A DNA stretch of 64,000 nucleotides, from positions 1-64,000 of the forward strand of contig JAHPZE010000003.1 of the NCBI GenBank assembly GCA_019058365.1, in the 5' to 3' direction. The DNA comes from Promethearchaeota archaeon. GTDB taxonomy: Archaea > Asgardarchaeota > Lokiarchaeia > Sigyniarchaeales > SOKP01. The notes under the pieces were generated by a model, which searched no databases, had not been told where the DNA came from, and was given only the letters and a program-made list of their open reading frames with translations. A program made the position numbers and the translations under genes. Each line of letters begins with the position of its first letter. Position 1 is the stretch's first letter. Below, piece after piece: positions 24,710-33,830 of the stretch.

Positions 24710-25211
24710 GAAGAACCATGAAGTAGCTTAAAATGTTATAAAAAAAGCTAGGCAACAATATCCATACAAAGAGATATATCCTAATTTATGTTAAAATTTT
24801 CTATTATGCTTTTAAAATTAACGTGATTAAATTTAAATTCTCATTTTATATTATAATTTAAATAAGAGATTATAGATTGAATATTATATCTATTCAAAAT
24901 ATTGTGCATATCAAATACCCTTATTGTAGGTTTTGAGTAGAAATTGATAGAAAATGCCAACTTTGTCCAATTTGTGGGGGATCTTTAAACTCTTTATATA
25001 AATTTAATTTAGATCGGTAATATCAGTAAAAACTCTGAAGTTTTAAAATTTTTATTTTGTATCTTTTAAATTATAGAAGAGTTGGATTAAGATTCTTAAA
25101 TTGATGTCAATTTCATTTTAAAAAAATTGGATCTAAATACATATAAAGAAATTTAAATTAGTATAATTCTATTAAATATACAATTAAGATATTATACTAA
25201 GGTATGGAAAA
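24710..25211. other. Long gap with a relic zinc ribbon, otherwise empty
   Basis: About 500 bases, very AT-rich. The only coding-like trace is the zinc-ribbon relic at 24877-25020. The part from 25021 to 25211 should carry the promoter of the longin-wHTH gene; an AT-rich box near 25150-25200 is possible but not distinctive. Confidence 0.5.
24877..25020 (+). pseudogene. Zinc-ribbon relic with in-frame TGA
   Basis: A 48-codon frame from a TTG at 24877 to a TAA ending at 25020 has one internal TGA at 24934-24936. It reads YPYCRF, stop, VEIDRKCQLCPICGGSL. A zinc ribbon of the type CPYC...CPICGG is recognisable, but the first cysteine of the first pair is now Tyr and the frame is broken, so it looks decayed. 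Confidence 0.4.
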
Positions 25212-25937
25212 TTGTTACATAATGTTTATCTTATACACCAGCACACCGGCATATGTTTAATACATCGGAAGTATGGGAGTATAGAATTTAACCAAGATTT
25301 AGTATCAGGATTCTTAACGGCCCTAAAAGATTTTTCTGTTGAATTCTCTAAAGGTAGTGGGGAACTTAAAGTAATCGATATGCAAATTTTTTACTTATTG
25401 TTAGTCTTTAAAGAGGGCGTGCTAATAACTGCCGCAGCCGATAAAAATGATGATGCTAAGATAACGCATAGGGCGTTAACTGATATTATTGATAAATTTG
25501 TTTCTCAGTATGGGGATCGACTTGAGAGTTGGTCTGGTGACGTCCGTATCTTTCGGAATTTTGACCAGATTATTGATGATATTTTACAAATTGGTAGAAT
25601 CGCAGAGATTCAATTGAAACTTCCAATTTTGAAGATTTTCAAGAAAGATTTTCAAAAATCTCAGAAGCAGATTGCGAAGAAGGGTTTAGTGTTGTCAAAG
25701 GAGGATTTACGCGATGTTAGGGATGTGAAGCCAGAGTGGACTGAAAAGAGGTTGCCTAAGCAAATAGTTACTCAAGGATTCTTAGACAAAAAAGAGTATA
25801 AGATAGCTCATTTAGCGGATGGATTTCATACGATTTCTGAGATAGCTGAGGAGAGTGGATGTCCAGAGGGAGAGATTCAACGTATTATAGGGAGTTTAGA
25901 TGATTTAGGATTACTTTCATTTATTGAAATTAAATGA
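25212..25937 (+). CDS. Longin-like domain fused to winged helix
   Basis: A 241-residue protein, TTG start. Residues 1-130 have the longin/adaptin-small-chain pattern: LHNVYLIHQHTGICLIHRKY, then a helix (LVSGFLTALKDFSVEF), strands MQIFYLLLVFKEGVLITAAA, and a final long helix (LTDIIDKFVSQYGDRLESW). A charged linker follows, then a winged helix at about 190-241 (EYKIAHLADGFHTISEIAEE, EIQRIIGSLDDLGLLSFIEI). Longin domains regulate trafficking GTPases and SNAREs in eukaryotes and are numerous in Asgard archaea. The combination with a DNA-binding-type module is unusual. Base composition is less AT-rich than neighbours. Confidence 0.7.
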   Translation: MLHNVYLIHQHTGICLIHRKYGSIEFNQDLVSGFLTALKDFSVEFSKGSGELKVIDMQIFYLLLVFKEGVLITAAADKNDDAKITHRALTDIIDKFVSQYGDRLESWSGDVRIFRNFDQIIDDILQIGRIAEIQLKLPILKIFKKDFQKSQKQIAKKGLVLSKEDLRDVRDVKPEWTEKRLPKQIVTQGFLDKKEYKIAHLADGFHTISEIAEESGCPEGEIQRIIGSLDDLGLLSFIEIK

Positions 25938-26063
25938 TGCATAAATCTATTTTTTTTGAAATCTAAATCTTCTACTAATCTTGTAATTGAATTCTTTATT
26001 TTTTGACATTTTATAGCATTAAATGAAAATATTTTTGAAAATTGTTTTACTTATAAAGTTAAG

Positions 26064-27536
26064 ATGAATGTTAATAAAATTGATGACAACATCTTCGAGA
26101 TTCCTCCAAAAACTTTAATGGTAAGGATTAAAGGAAATATTGAGAAATTTCAGATGAGAGTTCCGGTTAAAATTTATGCGAATGATTATATTTTAGAAAA
26201 AATTAGGTTAGATCGTACCTTAGATCAAATTTGCAATGTTGCATGCTTGCCTGGGATACAGAAACATGCCATTGCTCTTTCAGATGCCCATCAAGGTTAT
26301 GGCTTTTGTATAGGGGGCGTTGCTGGAACTGATGCGGAAAATGGGATGATTTCTCCCGGTGGTGTTGGCTATGATATTAATTGTGGTGTGAGATTACTGA
26401 GAACTAATTTATTTTTTAAAGACATTAAGGTTGTACTTCCAAATCTATTAGATTCAATCTTCAATAATATTCCTTCGGGTTTAGGATCAAAAGGCAAATT
26501 AAACATAAGTTATTCAGATTTAGATAATGTATTAAATAACGGTGTGAATTGGGCATTAGATAATGGATATGCTGATGCAGAAGACCATAAACATTTGGAA
26601 GAGAATGGATGTTTAAAGGATGCAGATGCTAGCTTAGTTTCTCAAAAAGCAAAACAACGTGCAATTAAACAGCTTGGTTCTTTAGGGAGTGGAAATCATT
26701 TTCTTGAAATACAAAAAGTTGATGAGATTTATAATAAGAATATCGCGAAAACCATGGGAATACATGAAAAGAATCAAGTCACTGCTATGGTCCATACAGG
26801 AAGTAGAGCTCTTGGCCATCAAGTATGTACCGATTCTTTGCGTAGTATCGAACAAGCAATGAAAAAATATAATATAAATGTTCCTGATAGAGAATTAGCA
26901 TGTGTTCCAGCAGATAAACCTGAAGCTCAGAATTATTTAAAACAAATGGCTTGTGCAGCTAATTTTGGGTTTACAAATCGTCAATTGATTACTCACTGGT
27001 TAAGAGAATCCTTTCAAAATACCTTTAAAAAGGATATTGACGATTTAGATCTCCATCTAATATATGGTGTCTGCCATAATATTTTAAAAATAGAAGAACA
27101 TGAAATTGATGGAAAAAAAATGAAATTGAATATTCATAGAAAAGGAGCAACAAGAGCTTTTCCCCCAGAACATCCTGATATACCTTCTGAATATAAATCT
27201 ATAGGGCAACCCGTATTAATCCCCGGAACTATGGGATCTGCATCCTATCTCTGTGTGGGTAAAAAGAAGGCTATGGACCTTTCATTTGGTTCTACTGCTC
27301 ATGGTTCTGGGAGAATTATGTCTAGATCTAAAGCTATTAAGAAATACTGGGGAGAGGAAGTCAAAGATAATCTAAGTAAGCAAGGTATTTTGGTGCGAGC
27401 TGCTTCGATGAAAGTAATCGCTGAGGAGGCTCCAGGTGCATATAAAGATATAGATCAAGTTGTTCAAGTTAGTCATGATCTCGGAATCGTTGAAAAAATA
27501 GTGAGATTAGTACCTATAGGTGTAGTAAAGGGATAA
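26064..27536 (+). CDS. rtcB: RtcB RNA ligase
   Basis: A 490-residue protein with full-length RtcB signatures: SDAHQGYGFCIGGV with H76, GGVGYDINCGVR with the manganese ligand C107, GSGNHFLEI, MVHTGSRALGHQV, and the C-terminal MDLSFGSTAHGSGR containing the histidine that becomes guanylylated. It joins 2',3'-cyclic phosphate and 5'-OH ends using GTP and Mn, completing tRNA splicing after the endonuclease has cut bulge-helix-bulge motifs. Inteins common in archaeal RtcB are absent. The archease gene is convergent immediately downstream (30 bases). All three tRNA genes in this window have intervening sequences. Confidence 0.97.
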   Translation: MNVNKIDDNIFEIPPKTLMVRIKGNIEKFQMRVPVKIYANDYILEKIRLDRTLDQICNVACLPGIQKHAIALSDAHQGYGFCIGGVAGTDAENGMISPGGVGYDINCGVRLLRTNLFFKDIKVVLPNLLDSIFNNIPSGLGSKGKLNISYSDLDNVLNNGVNWALDNGYADAEDHKHLEENGCLKDADASLVSQKAKQRAIKQLGSLGSGNHFLEIQKVDEIYNKNIAKTMGIHEKNQVTAMVHTGSRALGHQVCTDSLRSIEQAMKKYNINVPDRELACVPADKPEAQNYLKQMACAANFGFTNRQLITHWLRESFQNTFKKDIDDLDLHLIYGVCHNILKIEEHEIDGKKMKLNIHRKGATRAFPPEHPDIPSEYKSIGQPVLIPGTMGSASYLCVGKKKAMDLSFGSTAHGSGRIMSRSKAIKKYWGEEVKDNLSKQGILVRAASMKVIAEEAPGAYKDIDQVVQVSHDLGIVEKIVRLVPIGVVKG

Positions 27537-27566
27537 ATAATTCAACTTTAAAATTGTACATTTGTT

Positions 27567-28004
27567 CTAAATGTCAAATACAATATTTATTTTAACTCCA
27601 TTCTTTTTTTCTTCGATTTTCATAAAAGAATAAGTTATAGCTTTAACTTCAGTGCCTGCTTCATGTTTGTTCGTATTAAATTTTTCTCCTTTTAAATTTG
27701 CTTCTAAACAAAATTTTTCCTGATTATGTTTTATTGGGTGAATTTTAATCTTACTAAAAATAAGCTCCTCCACATCAAATAAATAAAGAAATTCAGTTAA
27801 AAAATCAAATAATAATGCTTCTTTATCTTCTGCTTCGATTATTATGGTTCTTTCAATTTCTGGTGATATTGTTATTAAACTAGGAGTAATTGTTTCCATT
27901 AAACTATAAGCCGTTTGTTCAAAAGCCTCTTCCAAGTTTTTGCCTTTAGCTTCGACAGAAACATCAGCAGTATGATTTAAAAACCTATAACCAGTATTCC
28001 TCAT
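27567..28004 (-). CDS. Archease, RtcB activator
   Basis: A 145-residue protein beginning MRNTGYRFLNHTADVSVEAK, the archease signature with its conserved His and Asp, followed by NLEEAFEQTAYSLMETI, AEDKEALLFDFLTEFLYLFD and AGTEVKAITYSFMKI. Archease helps RtcB form its guanylylated intermediate and broadens nucleotide use. It faces rtcB tail to tail. Length and motifs are normal. Confidence 0.95.
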   Translation of the reverse strand: MRNTGYRFLNHTADVSVEAKGKNLEEAFEQTAYSLMETITPSLITISPEIERTIIIEAEDKEALLFDFLTEFLYLFDVEELIFSKIKIHPIKHNQEKFCLEANLKGEKFNTNKHEAGTEVKAITYSFMKIEEKKNGVKINIVFDI

Positions 28005-28110
28005 ATATTATTACCTAATTGAGTAGAATTGTAATGTATGATATATATAACATTTTTGTAATTATATAGATTTCTTAGTAGTTTAAATTGATTATAGAAA
28101 ATAATACAGT

Positions 28111-28611
28111 ATGTTCTATACGATTGCGGATGATTTGATATTTTATCAATTATTATCGTTTATTAAGAAATATAAAAATTTTGAGCTTAAATTACGAGAA
28201 TATTTTTACTCTCGTACAAATGGTATATATCCAGAATTTATTGTGGTAATTAACCAGTTTATCTTCTTTTTTATTAAAAAGGAGAATTATTTTAGTGCTA
28301 AAATGTATTTAGACGGTATGAGAAGGGAAATCACCGAAAGAAAAATTTTAATCATAAGGACAGAGAGAATTCTGATGAATTTACTTTTTAGTTTCTTCCC
28401 TGATTTAATTATTGATAATGTAAAAGTAGAATCTGATAACGAATCTGGGAGGAGAGAAATATCTATATACTTTTTATTTTATAAAGAAAGAGGGATTGCG
28501 ATCGGTCGTAACGGAGATTATATTAGAGCAGTAAATGAAATTTTTAAAAATTATGTTGTTTTTGAAAACAGAAATACTCCATTACAAGTCAAATGTAAAT
28601 TTAAGGATTAA
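28111..28611 (+). CDS. Probable KH-domain RNA-binding protein
   Basis: A 166-residue protein. The first 90 residues are helical and unrecognised. The C-terminal region contains YFLFYKERGIAIGRNGDYIR, followed by AVNEIFKNYVVFENR. The IGRNGDYI loop is a GxxG motif between two helices as in type II KH domains (as in NusA). No operon partners: it is divergent from archease and convergent with carS. Identity beyond a KH-type protein is not clear. Confidence 0.55.
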   Translation: MFYTIADDLIFYQLLSFIKKYKNFELKLREYFYSRTNGIYPEFIVVINQFIFFFIKKENYFSAKMYLDGMRREITERKILIIRTERILMNLLFSFFPDLIIDNVKVESDNESGRREISIYFLFYKERGIAIGRNGDYIRAVNEIFKNYVVFENRNTPLQVKCKFKD

Positions 28612-28629
28612 CATCAATTTACGGTTATA

Positions 28630-29391
28630 TTACCAAGGAACTTCTTTTAAGCCGAGAACGTAAGCTACTGTATTCGCGATAATACTAACTGCGGGAGTCA
28701 GTATTATAAGAAATATTATGATATAGATATCGGGAAGCAAGAAGAGAGTTGGTGATATTAATCCAGGGATTGAAACAAAGAGTAATGCTACTAAAGCAAA
28801 ATCCAACTGATCTACGATCCAAAAAGGCGCTCCACTTTTAATATCAAATCTTCTTTTCAGAAAAGAACCAACTAAATCGCCTGCTACAGCACCATATGAA
28901 GCTAATATAATTCTTATAATTAAAACAAGGAAGTTGATTGGGAATTCTCCACCTATGAAGTAATATTTAAAAATTCTAATATCGCTATAAAGTATATATT
29001 GTCCTTGAGCACCCGCATCAATAATGACATCCTTTATTGGTTCCCATAAAAGAATGAAAAGAAGAAATATCAAAAAAGAGATTGGAATTCCAATGTATAA
29101 TGGGCCCTTTAATCCATTCCAAGTTTTGTGGTCGCCTAAAAGTCGCCTACCATCCCGAAATGTTCTTCCACCATCAATGGGTTTACCTCCACCGGTGATA
29201 ACCATCGAAGCATTTGAAATATATGCAGGAACAATGAATAGAAGGCTAAAAATTAATAAGGCGACCCAATCAGCCCAATTGAAGATTACAGCTATAAGTA
29301 GGAAATTTGCTAAGATTAAACATGCAAAAATAATAGCTAGAATTACAGCAATCTTTTTATGATTTTTTTCAATGTCAATTTCAGCTGGCAA
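28630..29391 (-). CDS. carS: CDP-archaeol synthase
   Basis: A 253-residue, multi-pass membrane enzyme that transfers CMP from CTP to unsaturated archaetidic acid in ether-lipid synthesis. The cytoplasmic motif GGKPIDGGRTFRDGRRLLGD followed by HKTWNG is the CarS signature, and the C-terminal GDLVGSFLKRRFDIKSGAPF then WIVDQLDF is the CDP-alcohol type catalytic segment. Five or six hydrophobic segments surround these. It shows the organism makes archaeal membrane lipids. It lies divergently beside the putative replication origin. Confidence 0.95.
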   Translation of the reverse strand: MPAEIDIEKNHKKIAVILAIIFACLILANFLLIAVIFNWADWVALLIFSLLFIVPAYISNASMVITGGGKPIDGGRTFRDGRRLLGDHKTWNGLKGPLYIGIPISFLIFLLFILLWEPIKDVIIDAGAQGQYILYSDIRIFKYYFIGGEFPINFLVLIIRIILASYGAVAGDLVGSFLKRRFDIKSGAPFWIVDQLDFALVALLFVSIPGLISPTLFLLPDIYIIIFLIILTPAVSIIANTVAYVLGLKEVPW

Positions 29392-29720
29392 TGCTCAGTT
29401 TTATCATATTAGGTTTTTTTTTTCAAACAAAATAATTAATTAAACATATATTTAATTGAATTAAATTTTTTTTAATTGAAAAATCTATTAATAAGAAATT
29501 AATAAATGTTGCTTCATAAATAATATTCTTTTAAAATACCGACAATAATATTATATATTATTAAAAAGATTCATCAAAATTAGCTATTAAAGCTTTAACA
29601 TTTTTCTACTAAACTAAAGATTAATAAATAATTTTAAATATGCAATTGAAATATTGAATATATCTTTAAATTTCGAGTGGAAACATTTTTTACTGCAATA
29701 ATGAAGCAATGGTGTTATAA
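29392..29720. other. Candidate replication origin region
   Basis: A 329-base gap between the divergent carS and orc1/cdc6 genes. It is extremely AT-rich, with repeated TTAATTGAA, AATTAAT and TAATAA blocks that could serve as unwinding DNA, and contains one ORB-like sequence at 29671-29685. Archaeal origins commonly lie directly upstream of orc1/cdc6, and the PolD genes are close by. I found no second ORB copy, so the origin call stays tentative. Confidence 0.45.
29671..29685 (+). promoter_or_regulatory. ORB-like (mini-ORB) Orc1/Cdc6 binding site
   Basis: TTTCGAGTGGAAACA matches the archaeal mini-ORB core (TTCCAGTGGAAAC) at nearly all positions, including the invariant GTGGAAAC half. It stands 36 bases upstream of the orc1/cdc6 start, so it could serve origin recognition or autoregulation. 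Only one copy was seen. Confidence 0.5.
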
Positions 29721-31028
29721 TTGTTGAAAAATCATAATAATAATATTCAATTCAATATCGATAAATTCTACAAAAACTATCTTAGTGGTCCAAGAATTTT
29801 TAAAAATAGAGATGCGTTGGAATCATCATATATTCCAAGAGAATTACCTCATCGTGATACTCAGATAAAAAATATTGCAGAAAAGACTGCTTGTGCTTTA
29901 TTAGGTGATACCCCTCCAAATTTCTTATGTTATGGAATGACAGGAACGGGGAAAACAGCAACTATAAGGTATGTAAGTCAAAAGTTGGCGCAACAGAACT
30001 CAAAAATTAAACCATGGTGGATTTATATTAATTGTAATATAGTATCAACACCCTATCGTATTTTGGCTCACATTTACAACACTATTTCAAGAAGGGAGAA
30101 GATTCCACCTACTGGACTTCCAAAAGATATAATTTTTAAAAAATTGCTTGGATTATTAGATTCAAGGGTTGGTAATTCAATTTGCTTTTTGGTTCTTGAT
30201 GAAATTGATATTTTGGTCGATAAGAAAGGTGGAAATGAAATTTTATATGATTTAACAAGATTAAATGAAAACTTAGATAATAGTAAAACGAGTATTATTG
30301 GAATATCGAATAAATTGAAATTCAGAGAGAATTTGGATCCTCGAATAATATCGAGTTTAGGTGAGGAACATATTGTCTTTCCATCTTATGACGCAAGTGA
30401 GTTGAGAGATATCTTAATTGAGAGAGCTAAAATAACTTTTCAGGAGGGTGTTTTAAAGGAAGAGGTTATTCCCTTATGTGCTGCTCTCGCTGCAAAAGAA
30501 AATGGAGATGCTAGAAAAGCATTACAATTATTAAGGAAGGCAGGTGAATTAGCTGAAAGAGATCAAAATAAAATTGTTACAGCTAAGCATGTAGAAAAAG
30601 CTCAAGGAGATTTAGAAAATGATCACATTATGGAGTACATAAAAGGTATACCACTCCAAGCTCAATTGATTATAGCATCTATTTATTTAATTTCAAGATT
30701 TAGTCCAGACTATGTTATTATTTCTGGAGATATTTATGATGTTCACTCAGAAATTAGAGGGTTGATACCAGGAGTTAGACAATTAACAAAAAGGAGAATT
30801 AGTGATTATATTAATGAGTTATCATTAACAGGTATAATATCTGCAGAGGTTAAATCTATGGGACATTATGGAAGAACCAAAATAATTAAATTTGATATTG
30901 GTATGGAACTTATAGAAAAGGTATTGTCAGAGATTGACAAAATTCAAGGTATTATGAATTATAAACCCATTTTTTTACAAAATGATAAAGTTAAATTAAA
31001 AAATAACATATTTAAAAAGCTTATTTAA
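29721..31028 (+). CDS. cdc6: Orc1/Cdc6 replication initiator
   Basis: A 435-residue AAA+ initiator, TTG start. Features: ALESSYIPRELPHRDTQIKN near the N-terminus (the typical Cdc6 entry segment), Walker A YGMTGTGKTAT at about residues 72-82, Walker B FLVLDEIDILV, sensor 1 IIGISN, ENGDARKALQLLRKAGELAE of the lid, and a C-terminal winged helix (KRRISDYINELSLTGIISAEVKS) for ORB binding. Length is typical. Its end overlaps the convergent DUF2240-like gene by 4 bases. Confidence 0.96.
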   Translation: MLKNHNNNIQFNIDKFYKNYLSGPRIFKNRDALESSYIPRELPHRDTQIKNIAEKTACALLGDTPPNFLCYGMTGTGKTATIRYVSQKLAQQNSKIKPWWIYINCNIVSTPYRILAHIYNTISRREKIPPTGLPKDIIFKKLLGLLDSRVGNSICFLVLDEIDILVDKKGGNEILYDLTRLNENLDNSKTSIIGISNKLKFRENLDPRIISSLGEEHIVFPSYDASELRDILIERAKITFQEGVLKEEVIPLCAALAAKENGDARKALQLLRKAGELAERDQNKIVTAKHVEKAQGDLENDHIMEYIKGIPLQAQLIIASIYLISRFSPDYVIISGDIYDVHSEIRGLIPGVRQLTKRRISDYINELSLTGIISAEVKSMGHYGRTKIIKFDIGMELIEKVLSEIDKIQGIMNYKPIFLQNDKVKLKNNIFKKLI

Positions 31029-31726
31029 GTAGTAAATTCCCATTTATCTATTTCTTCAGCTAACTCATTTAGAAAAAATTCAGCAGAACTATTGTTCTTT
31101 TCCTTTAATAATAAGAAAAGTTTAGTTATATGTTTACAAAACTTCTTATTTTCCGCCCTCCTTTCCTCGAAATCATGGCAATTGTGATGTAATATTTTTT
31201 TATTAATATCTATTTCTATAATATAAGATTCTTCTTTTGTACCTGCAACTTTTGACTTGATAAGTCCTTTTGAGCGATCATATTCTAATAATTCAAAAGC
31301 AGCATCAGAAATGGTTACAGACCTGTTTAAAGTTCCTTTATCAACAAACGCATTGAATAAAATACTGAATTTAGACGAATCTTTTTTATAAATATCTTTT
31401 TTTAAATGTGTAATTTTTAAATAAGATTTAATCTTTTCTAAAACTACATTTTTTCTTTCTTTATGCCAATTTTGTAATTGCTCATTCAATGTTTTTGATA
31501 ATTTTAAACGTTGATTATTATCTTTGATGATGAGATTATTATTAATCGAGGCATTAATGAAGTTTCTAGCTTTATCTGGAGGAAATAGAAATAACTCAAA
31601 TGATATTTTATAAAGTAAATCATTGTAAGAAATATATGGGAGATCAATTATTTTCCAAATGTATAATACCATTTCTGAAGTTTTATTACGAGGAATCGAG
31701 AAATTCATGATCTTAAAATTATTCAA
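31025..31726 (-). CDS. DUF2240-like protein with SWIM-type zinc finger
   Basis: A 233-residue protein. Residues 30-75 (ISYNDLLYKISFELFLFPPD, ARNFINASINNNLII) resemble the archaeal DUF2240 winged-helix-like domain by memory. Residues about 185-215 read HHNCHDFEERRAENKKFCKH, a SWIM-type finger in which the first cysteine of CxC is replaced by histidine (HxC...CxH). SWIM fingers bind DNA or protein. It lies tail to tail with orc1/cdc6 and just downstream of the PolD small subunit on the same strand, so a role near replication is conceivable. Confidence 0.55.
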   Translation of the reverse strand: MNNFKIMNFSIPRNKTSEMVLYIWKIIDLPYISYNDLLYKISFELFLFPPDKARNFINASINNNLIIKDNNQRLKLSKTLNEQLQNWHKERKNVVLEKIKSYLKITHLKKDIYKKDSSKFSILFNAFVDKGTLNRSVTISDAAFELLEYDRSKGLIKSKVAGTKEESYIIEIDINKKILHHNCHDFEERRAENKKFCKHITKLFLLLKEKNNSSAEFFLNELAEEIDKWEFTT

Positions 31727-31799
31727 ACCAATATTTTATAATTATTATAAATTTAACTCATTATAACTATTCTGATTTTTCTTTTTGAAATAAAAACTA

Positions 31800-33590
31800 T
31801 TAATTTAGGTGAAGATCTAATTGTGTTCCTTTTAGAGTATCTAATTCAATAATGGATAAAATACCCGGAGTAGGATGTATTCCTAAAGAATTCATAAAAT
31901 CTGTTTGACTTTGAAAACAACCAGAATTAACTAATGCAATATTATTATAATAATCCATTCCATTAATATGAATATGTCCTGTGTGAAAAATATCTGGAAT
32001 ATCATCAATTACAAGCCAATCTTTATTTGTGGGTGCTATTTGAGTTTTCTTTCCATATATTGGAGCTAAATGTCTGCATATCAAGAGTTCTTTCATTGTT
32101 TCTACTGGGTTATTGTTTTCTAAACCTGGTATCAACATATTTAAATCAAGAATACTGTCACCATGAAAAATTAATGAATTTACATTGTGCGTTTGAATAA
32201 GTGAAGGATTCCCTATACAAATAACACCGCTATTTATAAGTTCTGCTGAATATTTCTTTGGTACAGCGGGTCTAGGAATTGCATTCCTTACTGGTTCATG
32301 GTTTCCTGAGCTATAGAAAATTTTTATATAATCTGGAATGTTTGAAAGCATTTCTGTGGCTTTTTTAAATTGGTTATAGATATCAGGTATGTTAAGATCA
32401 TCCTTTTGGGTAGGATATACACCAATACCATCAACGAGATCGCCATTTATTATAATATATTTAATTCTTCCAGCTTGTTCTCTTTGATTCTTATTTCCTA
32501 TTTTCCCATTTAAGAAATCTATAAACCTATTCCATAATTTTTCTTCAAATTCTTTACTACCGATGTGAGTATCAGAAATCAAAACAATCGATAAAGGATC
32601 TGGCGATTTATTTGGTAAATAATTCTTGGGAATATCAATTTTTGATATATAAGTGCAATATATTATCCCACTTTTACCTCTTTCTCCTGGATTGTAAGTA
32701 CCCTCTATATAAATCATTTGATCGTTAATTGTTCTTTCCGCTATTTTTATATTATCTTGGTTTTCTGAATCTTTACGGATTATAATATTAATAAAATTAG
32801 TTTGATCTTCCAATGTTAAAAAAAAATTTCCATTTTTAGTCTTCCGAATTTGATTAACCATTCCTATTGCAGAAACTTCTACTCTATTAGTTAATCTTAA
32901 AATATTGTTAATATTATTAGCTGAAAGTACTTCTGGTCTCTTTTTAATTAAACTCCTAAGTTTATTGAATTTATCTAAAGTTAAATTGTAAAAATCTTCA
33001 TAATCTCCATTTGTATAGAGTTTTCCAGTAGGATCTTTTAAAATTTCATATTGAAAGTCAAAATTTTTTGCTATTGGCTTAAATCCTACCGTTGATTTCG
33101 AACTTCCAAAAGGAGAAACTTTTTGGTTATTCTTCTTTGAGATTTTAAGTGGATTATTATCAAGATTATTTAAGATTAGGGGATTCTCATTAATTTCTAA
33201 TTGATTTTTAAGGTGATCTGCATATTCAGATTTTTCATGAGTTTTTATTTTGATTTTTTCAGTTTCTATTATACTTAGTGAACTTGACAACTCAGTTTTG
33301 TCATTCTCTCCTAATTGTTTGTCTTGAATAGCTACTGAACTTATTTCTTTTAACATGACTGTCTTTAATGACTTGCTTAGTTCCTCGTTTGAAATTTTCT
33401 TTAAAATATCTTTTGTTAAATGACCCTCAAAATTAGGGAGAAAACTAACATTTTTAATAATTAATTTAACTTTTTTTAAGGGTTCCTCTAAATTTATAAG
33501 AAGATCTAGAATTGAAGGTGTTATATTGATGCCAGAATTGACCAAATCTTTGATAATGACTTTTTTTTCACTTATATTATCGGTTTTCAA
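31800..33590 (-). CDS. polB: DNA polymerase D small subunit (DP1)
   Basis: A 596-residue protein. The N-terminal 200 residues are charged and linker-like. Residues about 235-315 are an OB fold (SAIGMVNQIRKTKNGNFFLT). The rest is a calcineurin-like 3'-5' exonuclease with intact metal motifs: ISDTHIGS, NGDLVDG, SSGNHEP, FHGDS and HTGHIH. DP1 proofreads for the DP2 catalytic subunit, whose gene is divergently placed 240 bases away. Active-site residues are all present, so it should be catalytically competent. Confidence 0.96.
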   Translation of the reverse strand: MKTDNISEKKVIIKDLVNSGINITPSILDLLINLEEPLKKVKLIIKNVSFLPNFEGHLTKDILKKISNEELSKSLKTVMLKEISSVAIQDKQLGENDKTELSSSLSIIETEKIKIKTHEKSEYADHLKNQLEINENPLILNNLDNNPLKISKKNNQKVSPFGSSKSTVGFKPIAKNFDFQYEILKDPTGKLYTNGDYEDFYNLTLDKFNKLRSLIKKRPEVLSANNINNILRLTNRVEVSAIGMVNQIRKTKNGNFFLTLEDQTNFINIIIRKDSENQDNIKIAERTINDQMIYIEGTYNPGERGKSGIIYCTYISKIDIPKNYLPNKSPDPLSIVLISDTHIGSKEFEEKLWNRFIDFLNGKIGNKNQREQAGRIKYIIINGDLVDGIGVYPTQKDDLNIPDIYNQFKKATEMLSNIPDYIKIFYSSGNHEPVRNAIPRPAVPKKYSAELINSGVICIGNPSLIQTHNVNSLIFHGDSILDLNMLIPGLENNNPVETMKELLICRHLAPIYGKKTQIAPTNKDWLVIDDIPDIFHTGHIHINGMDYYNNIALVNSGCFQSQTDFMNSLGIHPTPGILSIIELDTLKGTQLDLHLN

Positions 33591-33830
33591 TATTCTACTA
33601 TCTAAAATGGAATTATAATAATAATTGAGGAAAATAAATAAATTATTTATTATTAAAGGAAAAACATCTTTATTTTTATAAGGGAAGAGTGTAGAAAATT
33701 AGCATTCTCTATAATTTTATAAATGAAATAGCTGATTAATAAATGAATTTAATTTAATTCATAAAAATAAGAATATTAATTCTAAGTTTTATTAAATTAG
33801 TTTTTCTCAATTTTAAAAATAGGTTAGTTT

